64,000 nt of DNA from Jaltomata sinuosa. Lineage: Eukaryota; Streptophyta; Magnoliopsida; Solanales; Solanaceae. Both the position numbers and the translations under genes were made by a program. Where the stretch lies: assembly GCA_003996215.1 (NCBI GenBank), contig QJPP01001947.1, positions 1 through 64,000 of the forward strand, given 5' to 3'. The notes beneath the pieces were generated by a model. The model was not told where the DNA came from. It saw nothing but the letters and a program-made list of their open reading frames with translations, and searched no databases. Below, piece after piece: positions 22,186 to 35,272 of the stretch; the first letter of the stretch is position 1, and the number at the start of each line of letters is the position of its first letter.

Positions 22186-22431
22186 CTAAGTTAACCAACA
22201 CGCGTCCGGTGGCAAGGAATGGTCATCCAAGGTGATAAGAACCTCAAAGTCAATCTCGCAGTCCAGGATCACAAAGTGCGTCGGGAAGATGAAAGTATCA
22301 ACTTTCACAAGCACATCATAGAGAATTCCCACGGGCCTTTTTACTATTTGATCTGCCATCAGAATCCATATTGTAGTTGGTTCAGGGGTTTCCAAGCCCA
22401 ATTGATTAAACACTGCTAGTGGCATCAAATT
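22186..22431 (-). pseudogene. Protease C-terminal half of C
   Basis: Continues the protease interrupted by S. Landmarks MMPLAVFNQLGL, RPVGILYDVLV and FVILDCEIDFEV match D at 17700-17950 codon for codon. The ILGRP loop is altered (LDDHS). Confidence 0.75.
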
Positions 22432-24674
22432 CGTAACACCCCAGAAACCTATCCAGCTATCTAAGTTAAAATCTCAGAAAAATTCCATGTTTCAGAAATG
22501 ACGGTCCAAACCACGGACCATGGTTCGAATCACGAGTCATGGAATGAGTCCATGGTTCAGTATTTGCAAGGTTGGCCTCTGGTCTAAGAACCAAGAGTGG
22601 GTTCTATGGACCGTAGTTCATTTTACGGGTCATAATTAAACTCATGGAATCAGACTTATAGGCTGACAGTGTTCCCTGGAACCACAAGTCCAGTCTATGG
22701 CCTGTGATTTGAATGGTGGGTCCGTCCTGTTGACTCGTGGGATTGGTTCAGAGAATTGACATGTTCCTCTTGTTTCACGACTCGAATCTATGACCTGTCA
22801 TTTGAATGAAGGACCATCATTTGAAGTCATGGTTCTACCTTAAGAAAAACTAAGATCCCAGTGATGATGAGTCCATTTGATGATTCATCATACAAACTAC
22901 GGGTCCATCTTATTAACCCGTAGAGACTCTTCTGTAGCCTGAGTTTTCCCATCAGGAATCACGAGTGGAACCACGAGTCGTGGTTCAAACGACGACCCGT
23001 GGAACCTGAAGCTGACTAAATTTCCTAATTTTTCTAAGTTAAATCCCAGGGGCATTTTGGTCATTGCCCACCCTTTTAACTCCTAAATGATGTCGTTTTG
23101 GCTATTTCAAGTAGGGTTTTCACCCTTATTAGCCTAAGTTCCTCCTAAGATCTTCATTCTTCTCTCAAAAAGGAAAATCTCCTCTCCAAGCTTCAAGTCT
23201 CAAGCTCCAAGTTCAAGTCTCCTAAGTCTTTTCGATTCAAGTGGGTTATCTTCAATCAAGGTATGTGGGTAATCAACAATGGGTTCCTTTCACCCTTGTG
23301 CTCAAAACCCCTAATTCAAATTTTGATTTCATGATCTTAAAATTAGGGTTCTTATCTAAATTCTTATGGGTTTTGCTAAATATGATCCTCTCATGATTTG
23401 ATTATGAAATTACTATTAAATTGTATGATTTCACATGGGTGTTTACATGTTTACTCTTATTTCATGAATTGAAGTTTAACCATGGAAATTTCTACATGCA
23501 TGAAGTTGGTTTAAGCAAATTGGATTTTTATAGCATGTTCCTTATGGATTTTCAAGCATGTGCATGCCTAGTTCCTATGTTCTATGAAAGTATATGTTTT
23601 ATGAAAATTGAACTAGAGCCATGCAAATTTTACAAGTCATAAAGTATGCAAGTCCTTCCATGTTATGAAGTATGATGCAAGATAAGACACCCGATGTTCC
23701 ATCAATGCTCATGAATCAATTTCAAAACCCTAATTTATGAGTAGTATGACGATCCGGGGTATGAAAATGTTATGAATTAGTATGAACAAGTTTGGCATTG
23801 ATGTGCCACATGTATGTGAGCTCATGTTATAAGTATATATATATATTTTGGGAGTAGTATTTAGCACTGAGTTAGACCAGGTGAGAGTACCCTTAGTCCT
23901 AAAACTACGTGCCACCGTAGGTTGTATTGCGAGGCTTATGATGACAGGATCCTGGTATGAAATGGTTCTAACTTTGGCAAGTTAGGACTACCTTTTTCGG
24001 TGTGGGGCAATGACACCGGACTCCATGTAGCTCAACATGGTTTAATGTCGGTTAAGAGAAAATTCCGCATGATTATTTTCCAGCTATAAGGTTATATGGT
24101 TTTATACTTTGATGTAAACTTTATTTCATTTTTTATGTCTTTTATCTTGGTATTTACTCATGTCCCTTATTTACATAATAAGTTCCCTTTTTTCATGTTT
24201 TAAACTGTTTTATCATGATTCATGCATCGCTCTCATACTCAGTACATCCTATAGTACTGACGCATATCTTGAGCTACATCCTTTGATGATGCAGATTCAG
24301 GTGTTCCTTTCCAGACACATGGCTAGAGCTTCCAGGCCACTTTTCTGTCAGCTGTTGGTGAGTCCTTTTAGGTCGAGGACTAGATTTATTTTAGTTATGT
24401 TGATCTCTTATTTCCGTACTTTGAGTTAGCTAGGGTCTTGTCCTAGCAACTCCTTATGTCATGTAGAGGCTTTTCATACATAGACAGTATTCGAGTCTTT
24501 TGGATCTTGTATGCCCATTCGGCTTGACTATCCATTTATGCTATTCTGACTTTATCTATTACATTTCCGCTTATCTTTTGTTATGCTTGAGAATGATATG
24601 ACTAAGGGTTAGCTTGGGGCACTTGTGGTCCCAAGTCTCGTGTTACGTCCAGGGGGTAACCTCGGGGTGTGACA
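22432..24674 (+). mobile_element. Solo LTR S of the XY family, inside the protease of C
   Basis: It begins GTAACACCCC (with the first base changed from T to C) and ends GGGGTGTGACA, 2,243 bp, with flanks AAATT and AGATT (4/5). D at 17940-17960 shows the uninterrupted site. It is related to the LTRs at 54045-56240 and 57537-59660. No interior is present, so it is a solo LTR left by LTR-LTR recombination. U3 (22490-22990) is packed with imperfect palindromes of CCATGGTTC/ CCACGAGTC type. A short (TA)n run is at about 23838. Confidence 0.88.
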
Positions 24675-26855
24675 AGATTGATACTAGCACCAAGATCACA
24701 CAATGCTTTAACAAAGTAGAATGCTCCAATCATGCATGGAATAGTAAAAGCTCCAGGATCTTTTTTCTGCACCAAGGAATGTGAGACTTGCACTCTAATG
24801 GTGCAAATTATCAGTTGGCTCAAAGCTCACAGTTCTCTTCCTAATCACCAGATCCTTCATGAATTTAACATATCCAGGCATATGCTCCAATGCTTCAACT
24901 AAAGGAATATTGACTGAAAGTTGTTTTAGCATGGATATGAACTTGTAAAATTTGCCATTCTCAACCTTTTTCTTCAATCTCTGTGGGTAAGGTGGAGGAG
25001 GCAATGGATTAGGCTTGAAGATCGGTGCAACCTCTTTGTTCTTTGCCTTCGAATCAGAAGACTTCCCCTCACTTGGCCATTCACCGCTATCCTTTTCCTC
25101 AGACTCGACCACAATCTTAGCATCCTCCTTTTCGGAATCGGCCAATTCATCAACAACTATAGGCATAGGAAGGTTAACAATCCATTTTCCACTTTGGGTA
25201 GTCACATCCATAAACTATTGATCATTATTCGGATTTTCAATGGTGTCACTTGAGAGAGTACCCTTTTGACGTGGATTTATGCTAGTAGAAATCTGGTGCA
25301 TCTGAGTCTCAAGCTTCTTTATGGCAACAAAATGAGCCTCCACTTTCTGACTCATACCCGAAAGGTCAGCATGCATTTCCTTCATGCTTGCATCCGTAGA
25401 TTCAACCTTTTGAAATACTTTGTTGAGCAGCTCCCTCATAGATGGTTGTTCAGGTCTATCTTTGCGATTTACAGGAGGGACATACAAACTGCTTCTATCA
25501 TTCTTGTAGCCATCCCTCTTATTCCAATCACCATCTATTTCTCTAGCTCTGCTCCAATCTCTATAGCCGGACTGATTGTAGTTGTCATCTTTATCTTTGT
25601 TCTGACCTTGATTTCCATGGCCATTGGCCCTAAAACCCACCACTTGATCATTAAGATAACTAACCTCTTCATCATTGTCGTACTCATCTTGTCTCGGTGC
25701 TTTACCTTGGGAACCCACAACTTTCACCTTCTCTAAACTACCATTTAGAATTTGCTTTGCAATTAGATCAACAGTAGTTTTCAGAGATGCAAAGTTCTGT
25801 TTAATTTCCTGGAATTCTTCGTGGTCACTGGATTTCCCAACTGCATAAGTTCCTGCCGGGCTTTTTGCATCTCTCGTATGCCAAGCTCTATTCGTCTTCG
25901 TGAACCTATCAAGCATCACTGAGGCTTCACCATAAGTATTCTCTATGAATGCTCCCCCGTCCACTGTATCTGCTACCGCCTTAGTATTTGCATTCAATAC
26001 TTTGTAGAAAATTTCCATCAAGTGACCGAAAGGGATTCTGTGATTTAGGACTTGCTTTAACTTCTTATTGAACCGTAGCCATGTTTCATACAATGCCTCT
26101 GTGGGAAGTTATTTGAAATTATAGACCTCCTGCTTTAGCTGCAACATCCTTGATGGAGGGAAGAACCTCTCTAAAAAATGATCTGTCATATCAACCCATG
26201 TGAATATAGAAGCATCCAGTAGATTTGCAAGCCAAAGTGTCGCTTCTTCAGTCAATGAAAATTGAAAGAGCCACAATTTGATAGCATCTTGATCCACTCC
26301 TAGAAGGTTGTAGGCCCTACAAATCCTCGTATAGTTTGACAAGTGCAAGTTAGCATCATTCATCAGCTTGCCAAAAAATAATCCCTTCAAGTTCAGCAGC
26401 TGAATCATAGTGCTAGTAATATCGAAATTTACTCCATTGGGCATCAGTGTCAACATTATGAGGCTTGTGGTTCCTGCATCATCATCATCAACATTAACTC
26501 GAGGGATGTGTTGGGGTTTCTATCTGCCTCTATTTACTTTTTGTGCACATCATCGAGCTGTCTCGTCTTCCGTATCTTGTGCATTGGGTGTGGCTTGACG
26601 GGCAGCTTCTTGTCTTGCCTTCCTTGCTTGCTCAGCTACTGCATTTCGAGCTGCAAGTTCTGCTATAATTTGAGCATCTTCAGCAGCAAGGGCTTCTTCC
26701 CCTGCCTTTTTCCTCTGTTCTTCTTTGGCCAACAATCGAGCTGTGACCTATTCCAGTGTCTCATAAACTCCCTCTTTAGCCATATTTCTTAGAGTTTTAG
26801 AGAGTTTAGGATCGTATGGGATCAAGGGATTGACTTGACTCCTCGTGCTATACAT
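24675..26855 (-). pseudogene. gag-protease of C, N-terminal part (broken)
   Basis: The probable ATG is at 26855 (MYSTRSQVN, matching MPSTRGSG of D). The Gag domain is at about 26109-26456 (landmarks FDITSTMIQLLNLKG, ERFFPPSRM) and 25700-26093 (ETWLRFNKKL). The protease start DPGAFTIPCMIG and CDLGASINLV lies at 24660-24760. In-frame stops occur near 26748, 26550, 26109 and 25212, with a frameshift near 24800. Solo LTR S splits the protease just after the active site. Structure matches the intact gene of D throughout, so this is the same gene family in an older copy. Confidence 0.85.
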
Positions 26856-26955
26856 GCACAAGTGTGCAACAAAACAAAAACAATAGAAAAAGTAAAACCA
26901 GGAAATAAGGACTAATAGTGAAATAAACACAATCTTTCTTAATCCTAAACCGCAT

Positions 26956-26973
26956 TCCCCGGCAATGACACCA
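26956..26973 (-). other. Primer binding site of C, tRNA-Asp type
   Basis: Plus-strand TCCCCGGCAATGACACCA differs at three positions from the tRNA-Asp end seen in D. Confidence 0.75.
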
Positions 26974-26978
26974 AAATT

Positions 26979-28565
26979 TGATGCGCTCAAATTACACCTC
27001 CTTTTCGAAGAGTAAGTGGTAGCTGTTCAAATATAGAACCCAACGAAGGTTGGGGTCAATCCCACAGGGAATATGGTAGGACTATAATGGATTAGTATTT
27101 ACTTGCGCTGTTAGCCATATATTTCCCTCGAAGAAGGGGGGGGGGTTAAGTAAAAAATATTAAGCATAACTTAGATTTGTAACAAGTAACTAGTAATAGT
27201 TTCAAAAGTTGTTAGCAATAAGAGAAGCGACTAGGGTAGTGTTCGTAATGAGATCATAACTTAGTAAGGCGTTTTACTTAGTAAACTAGCTTGGTGCTCA
27301 ACATGCAGAATCAGTAAATTAGGTTCACCTAAATAGTTGGTCCCTCAGATAGATAAATTTCACCACATGCCTTGTTCCGGCCATGGGTGTATGATATACT
27401 AACCTTTACCCTGTATCCCAGATTAGCTATTCCCGGACAAGGTCATGCTATTAGATAAGAGTTGGTAGCCTCAAATCTTCATTGTTGAATAACCCTTTTC
27501 CCATTCGTTACCACCTTGATCTGGCAAGTAAGGATAAGGCGAGTTCTAATGTTGTACACCATTAAAAATCAATCAAAGTGAAGGGAAGAACAATACATAC
27601 ATAAACACCTCCCTAGAATTACCAAGTACTTTGCCTACTTCGTTAATCCTTAATGGTTCCCATAACCCTAGTTATGGATTTAGCTACTCATGTTCATACG
27701 TGAATGATCAGAAGTTTTTGAAACAATCATGATTATATACTTATAAGAAGAAGTAAAGAAATTCAGAATCTTGAAGAAATCTCCAGAATGCTTCAATAAA
27801 ATCAAGAACAAACTTTAATTCTTAAGAACTTATGTTATGATGTCTCTAAAACACAAACACAACGTAAAAATCTTAAAACAATGTCAGAACTATGAAATAA
27901 AAACCTAAGGGGAAGTATTTATAGACAAAAAATACCAAATCCTAATTTTTCTAGGATTGACTGGATGCAACAGTTCCGACGAGATGCCCCATGGGCCATC
28001 GTGGATGCGATAGGCATCGTGAGTGCCCGTTGGGATTCCTTAAGGTTGAGATCCTGATTTGCTTCCTTGTTTCCACGGGCTGTTATGATTGGATGTCTTA
28101 GTTTCCATCCCCATCATAGTTTCCCATCGGCTACACTTGGCTCCTCCACATCTTTGCTGCCTTGTTTCCACAGGTGGCTATGATGAAGCATCGCGGTTGT
28201 CACATGCATTATGGCATCCTGTCAGGCTTAATGCCTTAGCTTCTTAGCTCCACTGGATCATTCCCACGGGCTCTGCGACATCCTATTGTGTCTCCCATAA
28301 ACATCATGGTAGCCCATTAGACTGAGTTATGCCTTGCATTCTTGCTGCCTCTTTCAAATGCCCTCTCTCATAGGCCATCATGGATACGACGCCCGTGGGG
28401 TATGACTTTTAGACTAGAAATCAACAACACTTTGGCATTTTCATATTTTCAATACTTTTCCCTGAACATGTAACAAACAACATCAAATTCTACAAAATGT
28501 ACTTAAGAACTCCAAAAAATCCTTAGTTTTAAGCGTCGAAAGTGCCATAAAATCTCGACACATCA
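26979..28565 (-). repeat. 5' LTR of C
   Basis: TG…CA ended. The TATA box is at 27916-27923 and the palindrome array at about 27980-28400 is more mutated than in the other LTR. Confidence 0.88.
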
Positions 28566-30110
28566 GTAGTTAGCCTTGGATATCTAGTTCTTGGCTAACC
28601 ATTGGATCAGGATGAACATTCCATATTTCAGTGGTGTTCTAGATAGTACGAGGTTCCTTCTACTATGGTTGGATAGACTCAACAGCGTAAGTTTGAGATT
28701 CAGCAGTGGTGTATGCTATATATGATCAGGTTGGGCAGGTTAAGACTAGAAAGGCCATTTTGGGTTCTAATGGTACTTTGAGACTGATGGTCGCCTTTAT
28801 TTAGCGAGAGTTTGAAAGCTTGCTTAGTTGATTATTCAAGGGTTGTCTTTGATGTGGGGTTCCAGTGTTGGTTAGACTCGACCAGTATGGACTAAAACTT
28901 TGGTATGTGGTATGCTTCGTGATGGTTGGTTTGTGTGATGATACAATAGAGCGGTTGATTTGAGCCAAAGGGATGAGTTGAAGGGATATGCAAAAACTTC
29001 TATTGCTAGATGGCAACCTTGAACCCCAGGAACCTTTTCCTTTGCCTACAGGGTGTTTTGACTTAATATTCGCAGCATGGTGGACTTCTTTCCAAGGTGA
29101 GGATAGTAAGGCGATGTCAACTCCTAATGGTGTTCGAGTATTATGAGTAGCAGCAGTACTCTTTAAAGTTTGGAGCTTAGTGATGACTGCGGACTTTATG
29201 GTAGGCTTACCACACTTCATATAGGATCCTGGTTTTGGGTTGGGTCTGTTGGGCAGGTTACCCTGGTGCATTCATTTTCATTTTATTCAGACTTGGCATG
29301 GTTCAATGAGGTTGGATTTGTTCTACAGTTGGGAAATTTCTCCGTCAACACAGGGTGTTCGTACATGCCTATCCCAACCCTGGTGCACAAGATTTAGTCG
29401 AGTTCAAATGGTTGGTTCAGATGGGATAAAGTAACAAGGTCAGTGTTAGAAAAAGTGTTCGTCCATTGGTTAATGGTTAGTTGGAGTTTTCGAGTATGTG
29501 TTTGGGGTTAGTATTTTAGATATCAAAGGATAGTAGACTATAGCTTAGCTTGGGTTGAATTTGAGTCTAAATGTGACTTTATTCGTCATTGAGTATAACG
29601 GGAACTATGGACCTTTGGTGTGTAAGTTGATACTTCAAGAGCGACTCTAGTGTGCGGCTTGTGTGAAGCTTCATCATTATGGTGTAAACGGATTCAGGTC
29701 AGAATAAAGGGTTTTGCAGATTAGCGGTTTCATGAGTTAGAGTTTCGGGTTAATAGCTTTCTTGGCGCACTTGGTTGTGGTTTCGAGGATTTGCATTTTA
29801 TGTATTGATCACATTGGCTCCCTGGTTTCGATATTGTGTTAGTGCTTTCTGGTTAAGATTCTCGAGGGTCCGTTTGAGTTGGCAAGTCTTTGGAGTTTTA
29901 GAACTAAGAGTTGGATTCTAGCTCGGCTAGAAAGGAGTTAAGGCTTGGTTATTTTCTAAGGTTCCATTCTGTTGGGTGCCGTTCGGTCGAGAAGGCTACT
30001 CGAATTATCCGAGAGAGTAGTGTGGGCTTCATATCTGCTGTTCTTAGATCTCTAGTGATTCCTTATTTCTTGACTTTTGGGGATGAAAGTATTTTTTTAG
30101 TAGTGGATGA
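28566..30110 (+). other. Distal interior of element A (non-coding)
   Basis: It matches 36526-38094 of B closely along its whole length, yet no reading frame or pol motif is shared. A 156-codon minus-strand frame (28801-29271) is broken in B. The sequence before the next LTR (GGGGATGAAAG) is a weak polypurine tract. Confidence 0.7.
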
Positions 30111-33100
30111 TGCAATGACCCTTTCGGTCATTTAAGCGTCTTCTCCTTTCTAGCACTATTAGAGCTTGCCTATAGAGGTCCCAAGTCATTTATGGCTTGC
30201 TAGGACCGATAGTTTGGTTCCCGGGCCATTTGTTTGGTCTTTATGGTTGTTCCTTATTTTAGAGCTTTGAACTTTGAAAATCATTGACTTCAGTCAAAAT
30301 TCTTGGTGAATGTGCTCGGAATCAAATTCTGATAGTTTCATTAGCTCTGGAGCATGGACTTTGGTCTAGTAGGACCTTTGGTCGAGATCCAGGAGTTTTT
30401 CAGCTTGGAATTCTCTCTCGTTCTATATTTTCAAGCCATTTAGTCTTGTTTGGTTGATTTTGGTCAACATTCGTAGAAGATGACCTCAAATGGAAATTTT
30501 GTAAGCACTATTAGCTCTGGAATGTCGAGTTTGGGTTATATAGGTAGTTGGTTTGGGTCCCGGGTGATCCAGGATCATTTTGGGTATTTGGTTGATTGTA
30601 GTTAGTGTTGACTTGGGTAAATATTCCTCCGATACAACCTTATATGGAAGTTTCGTCAATTTCATTGAGTCCAAAATGTCATTTCCACTCTAATATCTCT
30701 ATTGGTTTTTGAGTATCGGGTTTTGAATGTGCCCGGAATGCCTCATAGAAGTTTTTGTAGTTGCTAGTTTTTTTGCTTCTGTTGGCTTACAGCGCGATAG
30801 CGCCCGAGCAACGCGATCACGCTAGCTTTTGATTTTCCCTTCAGCGCCATCATGCCAAGGCAGCGCAATTGCGCTGGTTTGTGATCCTTACTCCAGCGCG
30901 ATCGCGCCAAAGCCGCACGATTGCGCTGGTCTATGACCTGCTACTTGTAAAGCCTTCTCCTCTATTTTTCAGACCATTTTATCATTTCTCTCTCACTCTA
31001 AAATAATTTCCCTTCTCCTAAATAGTTCCCACACCAGTTCTTGAATTGGGAATTCACTAAGTGACGCTTATTCTGGCTTCCTCTTCATTTGGGGTAAGTC
31101 ATCTTCTTCCCCAAGAAGCTTCTTCTCTATTGTTGACCTCCATTGATGACCTTTTTAAAGCTTGGGGAAATTCTTGGTTGTAGTTGCTGCTGTTGGGACT
31201 GTATGCTCGTGACTTTGAGGAATTCACTCTGTTGACTTGATTCCTCTCCTTGTGGTAAGCAAATTCTCTCATTAATTCCGATTTTATTCTTCAAATTCCC
31301 TCTTTAATTCTCCTTCTTTGCGGTTAGTTTTGGGCCTCTATTCTTGGCCAAAATCAGCTCAATTTTGGAGCATGCACTCATGGGAGTATTGTGATTGTCC
31401 TGTGATTTTTCATCTATGGTTTCAGGTTGTAGGCCCCATGGGCCCACTTTTGACCCTGATTTTGACTCGACTATTATTATAGAAATATGGGTATCGTCGA
31501 TCTTATTTTGATTCATAGATTATTGTGTTGATAGTATTTTCATGAATTGGAGCTTCTCGGAGATGTTCGACATTGGATGACGCCGTTCCCACAGTTAGTC
31601 ATCGGACAAAAGGTAGGTTATGGGTTTCCCTACCTAGATTCTGCGTATATAGGCTATAACTGTATTAATTAGGATCCTTGGGTTGGTTTTCTAGGATTGG
31701 TACCCTCAGACCTTGTCCGTCTTTTCTATCCGCTTATTTCATACGTTGGTTGTAGTATTCGTGTAGTGTTGCTATATTACCTTTGTGGCCTTGTGTGGAC
31801 TTTGTTTATGCCTCTGGATCATAGATGGTGGGATATTTGGGAATGACCGCGAGTCTCAGACATTGTGAACTTACTTTAGGCTGGTTATATATGTTGTAGA
31901 GCCGTTTGTGCCTGTGCAGGGCCAATAGGGATGTTTGTGAGCCCTTTTGGGATAATCTATTATTTGTGAGCATGTCATTCATGTAAAAGGTTTCTCCCTG
32001 CATATTTTACTATATTTTGTCTTCGAGCCTACTACGAATGTTTTCTAAACTTTACATGGCCTGAGGGGCCCATTTTCGATATACAAGATTATAAAAGACA
32101 TGTTACAGTGATTTTATCACAGATTTTTCATACTTACACTAGAATCGGTAAGGCTGGGTGCTAGACCTACTTTACTACTGATTTTTAGACTACTAGACTC
32201 AGCGAGGCCGGGTGCTAGAGTTGTTTTACTATCGATTTAGACCCGGCTATGCTCCGGGCACCCTTTATAAGGGTTATTGAGACTTGATTACTGATTTAGA
32301 CCTGAATACACTTCGGGCACCCTGTGACAGGTTTTTGAGATTACTACTACTAATTTTTACTCAGGTCAAAATTGGGAATGTACTACGAGGTTATGATTAT
32401 TAAGTTACACTTTGAGGATCACAATTTTTTAGTATGTGGTCTACGAGTAGACCTCTATGGACCCTGCTGTTTCTCGGTCACAGGCTATGGGCCAACGCAA
32501 AGTGCCAGGAGGAGGGGTGTATGGTGTAGTAAAGGTACTCGTGAAAAAGCCTTCCATGGATCCTTCCTCTATTGGGACTTATAGGTACCGAAGTGGGTAA
32601 TTACGATTATATTATCGTACTACATTCATAGTCATCATGCATATTGTGACCCGATTCCACCCTTTTTTGCTGTGTGCTTAGTGTTTACTCTAGTTGTATA
32701 GTTGGCCGGAGGGTTTGTATTCACTTGATTGCGTTCCTCAGTTGTATGGGCAGACGTTGGGACTTTAGGTAGATTATATTACTCCTGTCGCTTTATAGAG
32801 TTGGTTATGGTCTTTGGTTCTTGGTGAATTTGTAGTTTTTAGCCTGTTGAGGCTCTGATTATTGGACTTTGATTATTGAAGGGATAGTGAGTTCTGTATT
32901 ATTGAGGCACTATTGTGTGGTCTTCTGAGCTGTTGTGGGTTTCTGGTCCTATTCTTTACCATGATTTTGAGTAGTAGCTCTCGGTTACTGTGGTTTAGTT
33001 ATTCCATCCTAGGATTAAACTTGAGAGGTTGTTCTATGCCTATTCCTATTTCAAAATTGATGTTTTCAAGCATGTTTCCATTAGTGCATGGTTTTTAGTT

Positions 33101-33888
33101 GATTATGTTGGCTTGCTTTCCTTCTTTTCCCCTTTACTTGAGGTTACCGGTATACCGCCATATTTCTAAAATCTCTCTCTTTATATATTTTGTTGTTGCA
33201 AGGACTCCAGGTGTGTTTTTCTATCCTTCACCTGTGTTCTGTGTTATATATATCTTTTGTCCTAGCATGTATGCTTATAACTCTTGATTGGCTATTCTTC
33301 GTGCATGTTTCCATGTGCTTCCCTATTTGCTTTTGTGACTGCTTTCGTGTTATCTGCTACTTACTATTATTATATCTTATATGTGATCAGTCGGCTGATG
33401 ATTCCTACTGGGTACCCGTTGCTTAGCAATTGGTGCTCATACTACACTTCTGCATCTTTTTGGTGCAGATTTTAGTGTGGGCTTTTGTTTTTGATCGCGT
33501 TGGAGACTCGTGCAACTTTTGGATATTCGAGACTAGGGTGAGCGCCTGACAATCGGGGCTTGACCATATCTCTTCTTTTGTACTGTTACTTTTTTGTATA
33601 TTCGGAGACAATTGTACTTATCATTTTGTTACTTTTAGCACTTGTATTCTATTAGAAGCTTCCCACTGTCGATACCAAGTCTTGGGGTTGTTGTTGGTTC
33701 CTTATATTTATATTCTGGTTATTGCTTCTGCTTTGTCCTTATCTTTATATTCTGTTTTTGCTTATTTCTGCTTATTGTGCATATTAGTTAGGTAGTAGCC
33801 CATTACTAATTGTTTCGGGCTACGGGGATTGGTTTGCCTACTGAGGGGTTGTAGGTGACATCATGACCTGAGAAATTGAGTCGTGACA
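30111..33888 (+). repeat. Middle LTR shared by A and B, 3.8 kb
   Basis: It begins TGCAATGACCC and ends GTCGTGACA, with A's interior on the left and B's primer site on the right. A palindrome array at 30783-30930 includes CAGCGCAATTGCGCTG (30861-30876, perfect 16 bp) and GCGCGATCGCGC (30896-30907). Downstream, in the probable R/U5, degenerate repeats at 32150-32345 have units of 'actgatttagacccg…gggcaccct'. ORFs inside are chance. Confidence 0.85.
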
Positions 33889-33891
33889 GCT

Positions 33892-33903
33892 TGGTACCAA
33901 AGC
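33892..33903 (+). other. Primer binding site of B, initiator-Met type
   Basis: TGGTACCAAAGC, three bases after the LTR; it matches TGGTATCAGAGC at 10 of 12 positions. Confidence 0.7.
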
Positions 33904-34096
33904 TCTAGGTTCACCGGTGTCGTGGTACAAAAAGCAAGTGTCTAAGTAGAGTCTTGCAGATAGGTACGACGACATCTGTATCCTATCTGCAGGAGGCTAC
34001 AGGGCATTATAAGGAAAAGGTCCATCTGCTTATCTCCTTATCGTGCGTTCCTGACTCTATTGACTTCTAAATTTTGATTGTTTCATTCTTTCTCAG

Positions 34097-35272
34097 ATGC
34101 CTAAGGTGAGTATGACAACGGGTGATGTCGCGACTTCTGTGCCTGTTGCTTCAGTGCTTTCGTCAGTTCCAAGACTTCAGAGTGAGAGCAGATTGCATCA
34201 GATAGGGGGTGTGGGGTTAGCCCACCCTCCGATAGAGTTTCATGCCACTCCAATTATCCAGGGCATCGTGGCTAGGACTTTGAGTCTTCCGGTGGATGTT
34301 TCGATCCCCAATTCTTTAAGCGGTGCTTCAGTTAGGGTTGAGCTTCCCGTTCTTCAGTAAGGTTATATGTCGATATTGGACTATGAGATGAGATTTCACG
34401 AGATGGTTAGGCGTACTGCCAGGACTGTACCTTCAAAGTTTGATATGGTTCAGAGCTTTGTTGGAGGTTTGATTTCATCACTCCATTTGGCGATCGAGCA
34501 TTTGGTTACAGTTGGGATGACCTTCCTTCAGGTAGTGGATCATGATTGGTCTATCGAGGGTTTATGCCACAAGGCTTATCGAGGTAGTGCTAAGAAACAT
34601 CATCGCCAGGACAATTTCTGAGGTTCTCAGACTCGAGGTAGGGTATTCTCCACTATAGATAGGTTCCATTGCTTCTTATCTACCCAACCAGTTTTATTTA
34701 CTCCACAGGTTTCAGAGGGTGGTGGTATAGGGCATGTCAAGCATAGTGGATTTGGTACTTCAGGTTCATCGAGGTTCACTTTTCAGGTTGTGTAGGCCTT
34801 TGGCCAGTCAAGTTCAGTGAGATCTCCTTGCCCGCATATACCCATTGGGATTTACTTTTAGTGCGGTGTGCGTGGACACTTTATTAGGGATTATCCCATG
34901 ATCCCACCTTCCAGTCAATAGGGTCAGTAGGTTTTATCTCCTAGGGCTTCAGTGCCATCGGCCAGAGGTGGAGTACAGGGTAGTAGGGGTGGACCTTAGA
35001 TGGTTAGAAGTGGCTTTCAGCCAGGTGGGTCAGGTATCCATCAAGAGTCGACATGTATTGTGCGTCAGGGCAAAGCTTCCTTGGGTTGCTATGGTTGTGG
35101 AGTGGTTGGTCACTATCTTAGAGATTGTCCCCGGCATGGGATGATTAAGCCTTCAGCTTTGACTATCCAGTCCAGAGTTAGATCCCGTCAGTCTGATGCC
35201 CCTCTTGGAGGGCCAGAGGTAGAGGTTCCTGATATCGCTGCTCCAGGTAAGGCTTTTGTTACCTTTTGTTAG
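34097..35272 (+). pseudogene. gag of element B with in-frame stops and intact zinc knuckle
   Basis: The ATG at 34097 opens MPKVSMTTG. One frame runs to 35272 but is stopped at 34358-34360 (TAA) and 34619-34621 (TGA) and further on. The segment after the first stop (MSILDYEMRFHEMVRRTAR) and the SFVGGLISSLHLAIEH part match the C-terminal half of Del-type gag. The N-terminal helical half of that family is not recognisable. The zinc knuckle CYGCGVVGHYLRDC (CX2CX4HX4C) at about 35080-35125 is intact. Both stops recur in copy A. The frame ends …KAFVTFC with no protease following. Confidence 0.75.

Larger units (their letters stand above)
10495..28565 (-). mobile_element. Element C: non-autonomous Tat/Athila-like element with gag-pro and a second ORF
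   Basis: The LTRs are 10495-12074 (3') and 26979-28565 (5'), TG…CA ended. The minus-strand orientation is shown by the primer site at 26956-26973 and a gag-protease running leftwards. The flanks GTATT and GTAGT are a 4/5-matching target duplication, and B shows the empty site (…GGTAGTTAGCC). Inside are a decayed gag-protease, a second decayed ORF resembling the putative plant transposon protein domain, and a 1.6 kb non-coding 3' region. It is interrupted by D and by solo LTR S. No reverse transcriptase or integrase is seen. Confidence 0.88.

Noticed and set aside
28801..29271. 156-codon minus-strand ORF in the interior of A
   Set aside because: In B the same region (36685-37229) is broken by stops; Ser/Thr-rich with no known motif. 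Likely chance.
33190..33475. Several hydrophobic 60-80-codon ORFs in the long LTRs (also 41025-41466)
   Set aside because: T-rich LTR sequence gives apparent membrane segments; frames are not kept between the two LTR copies.
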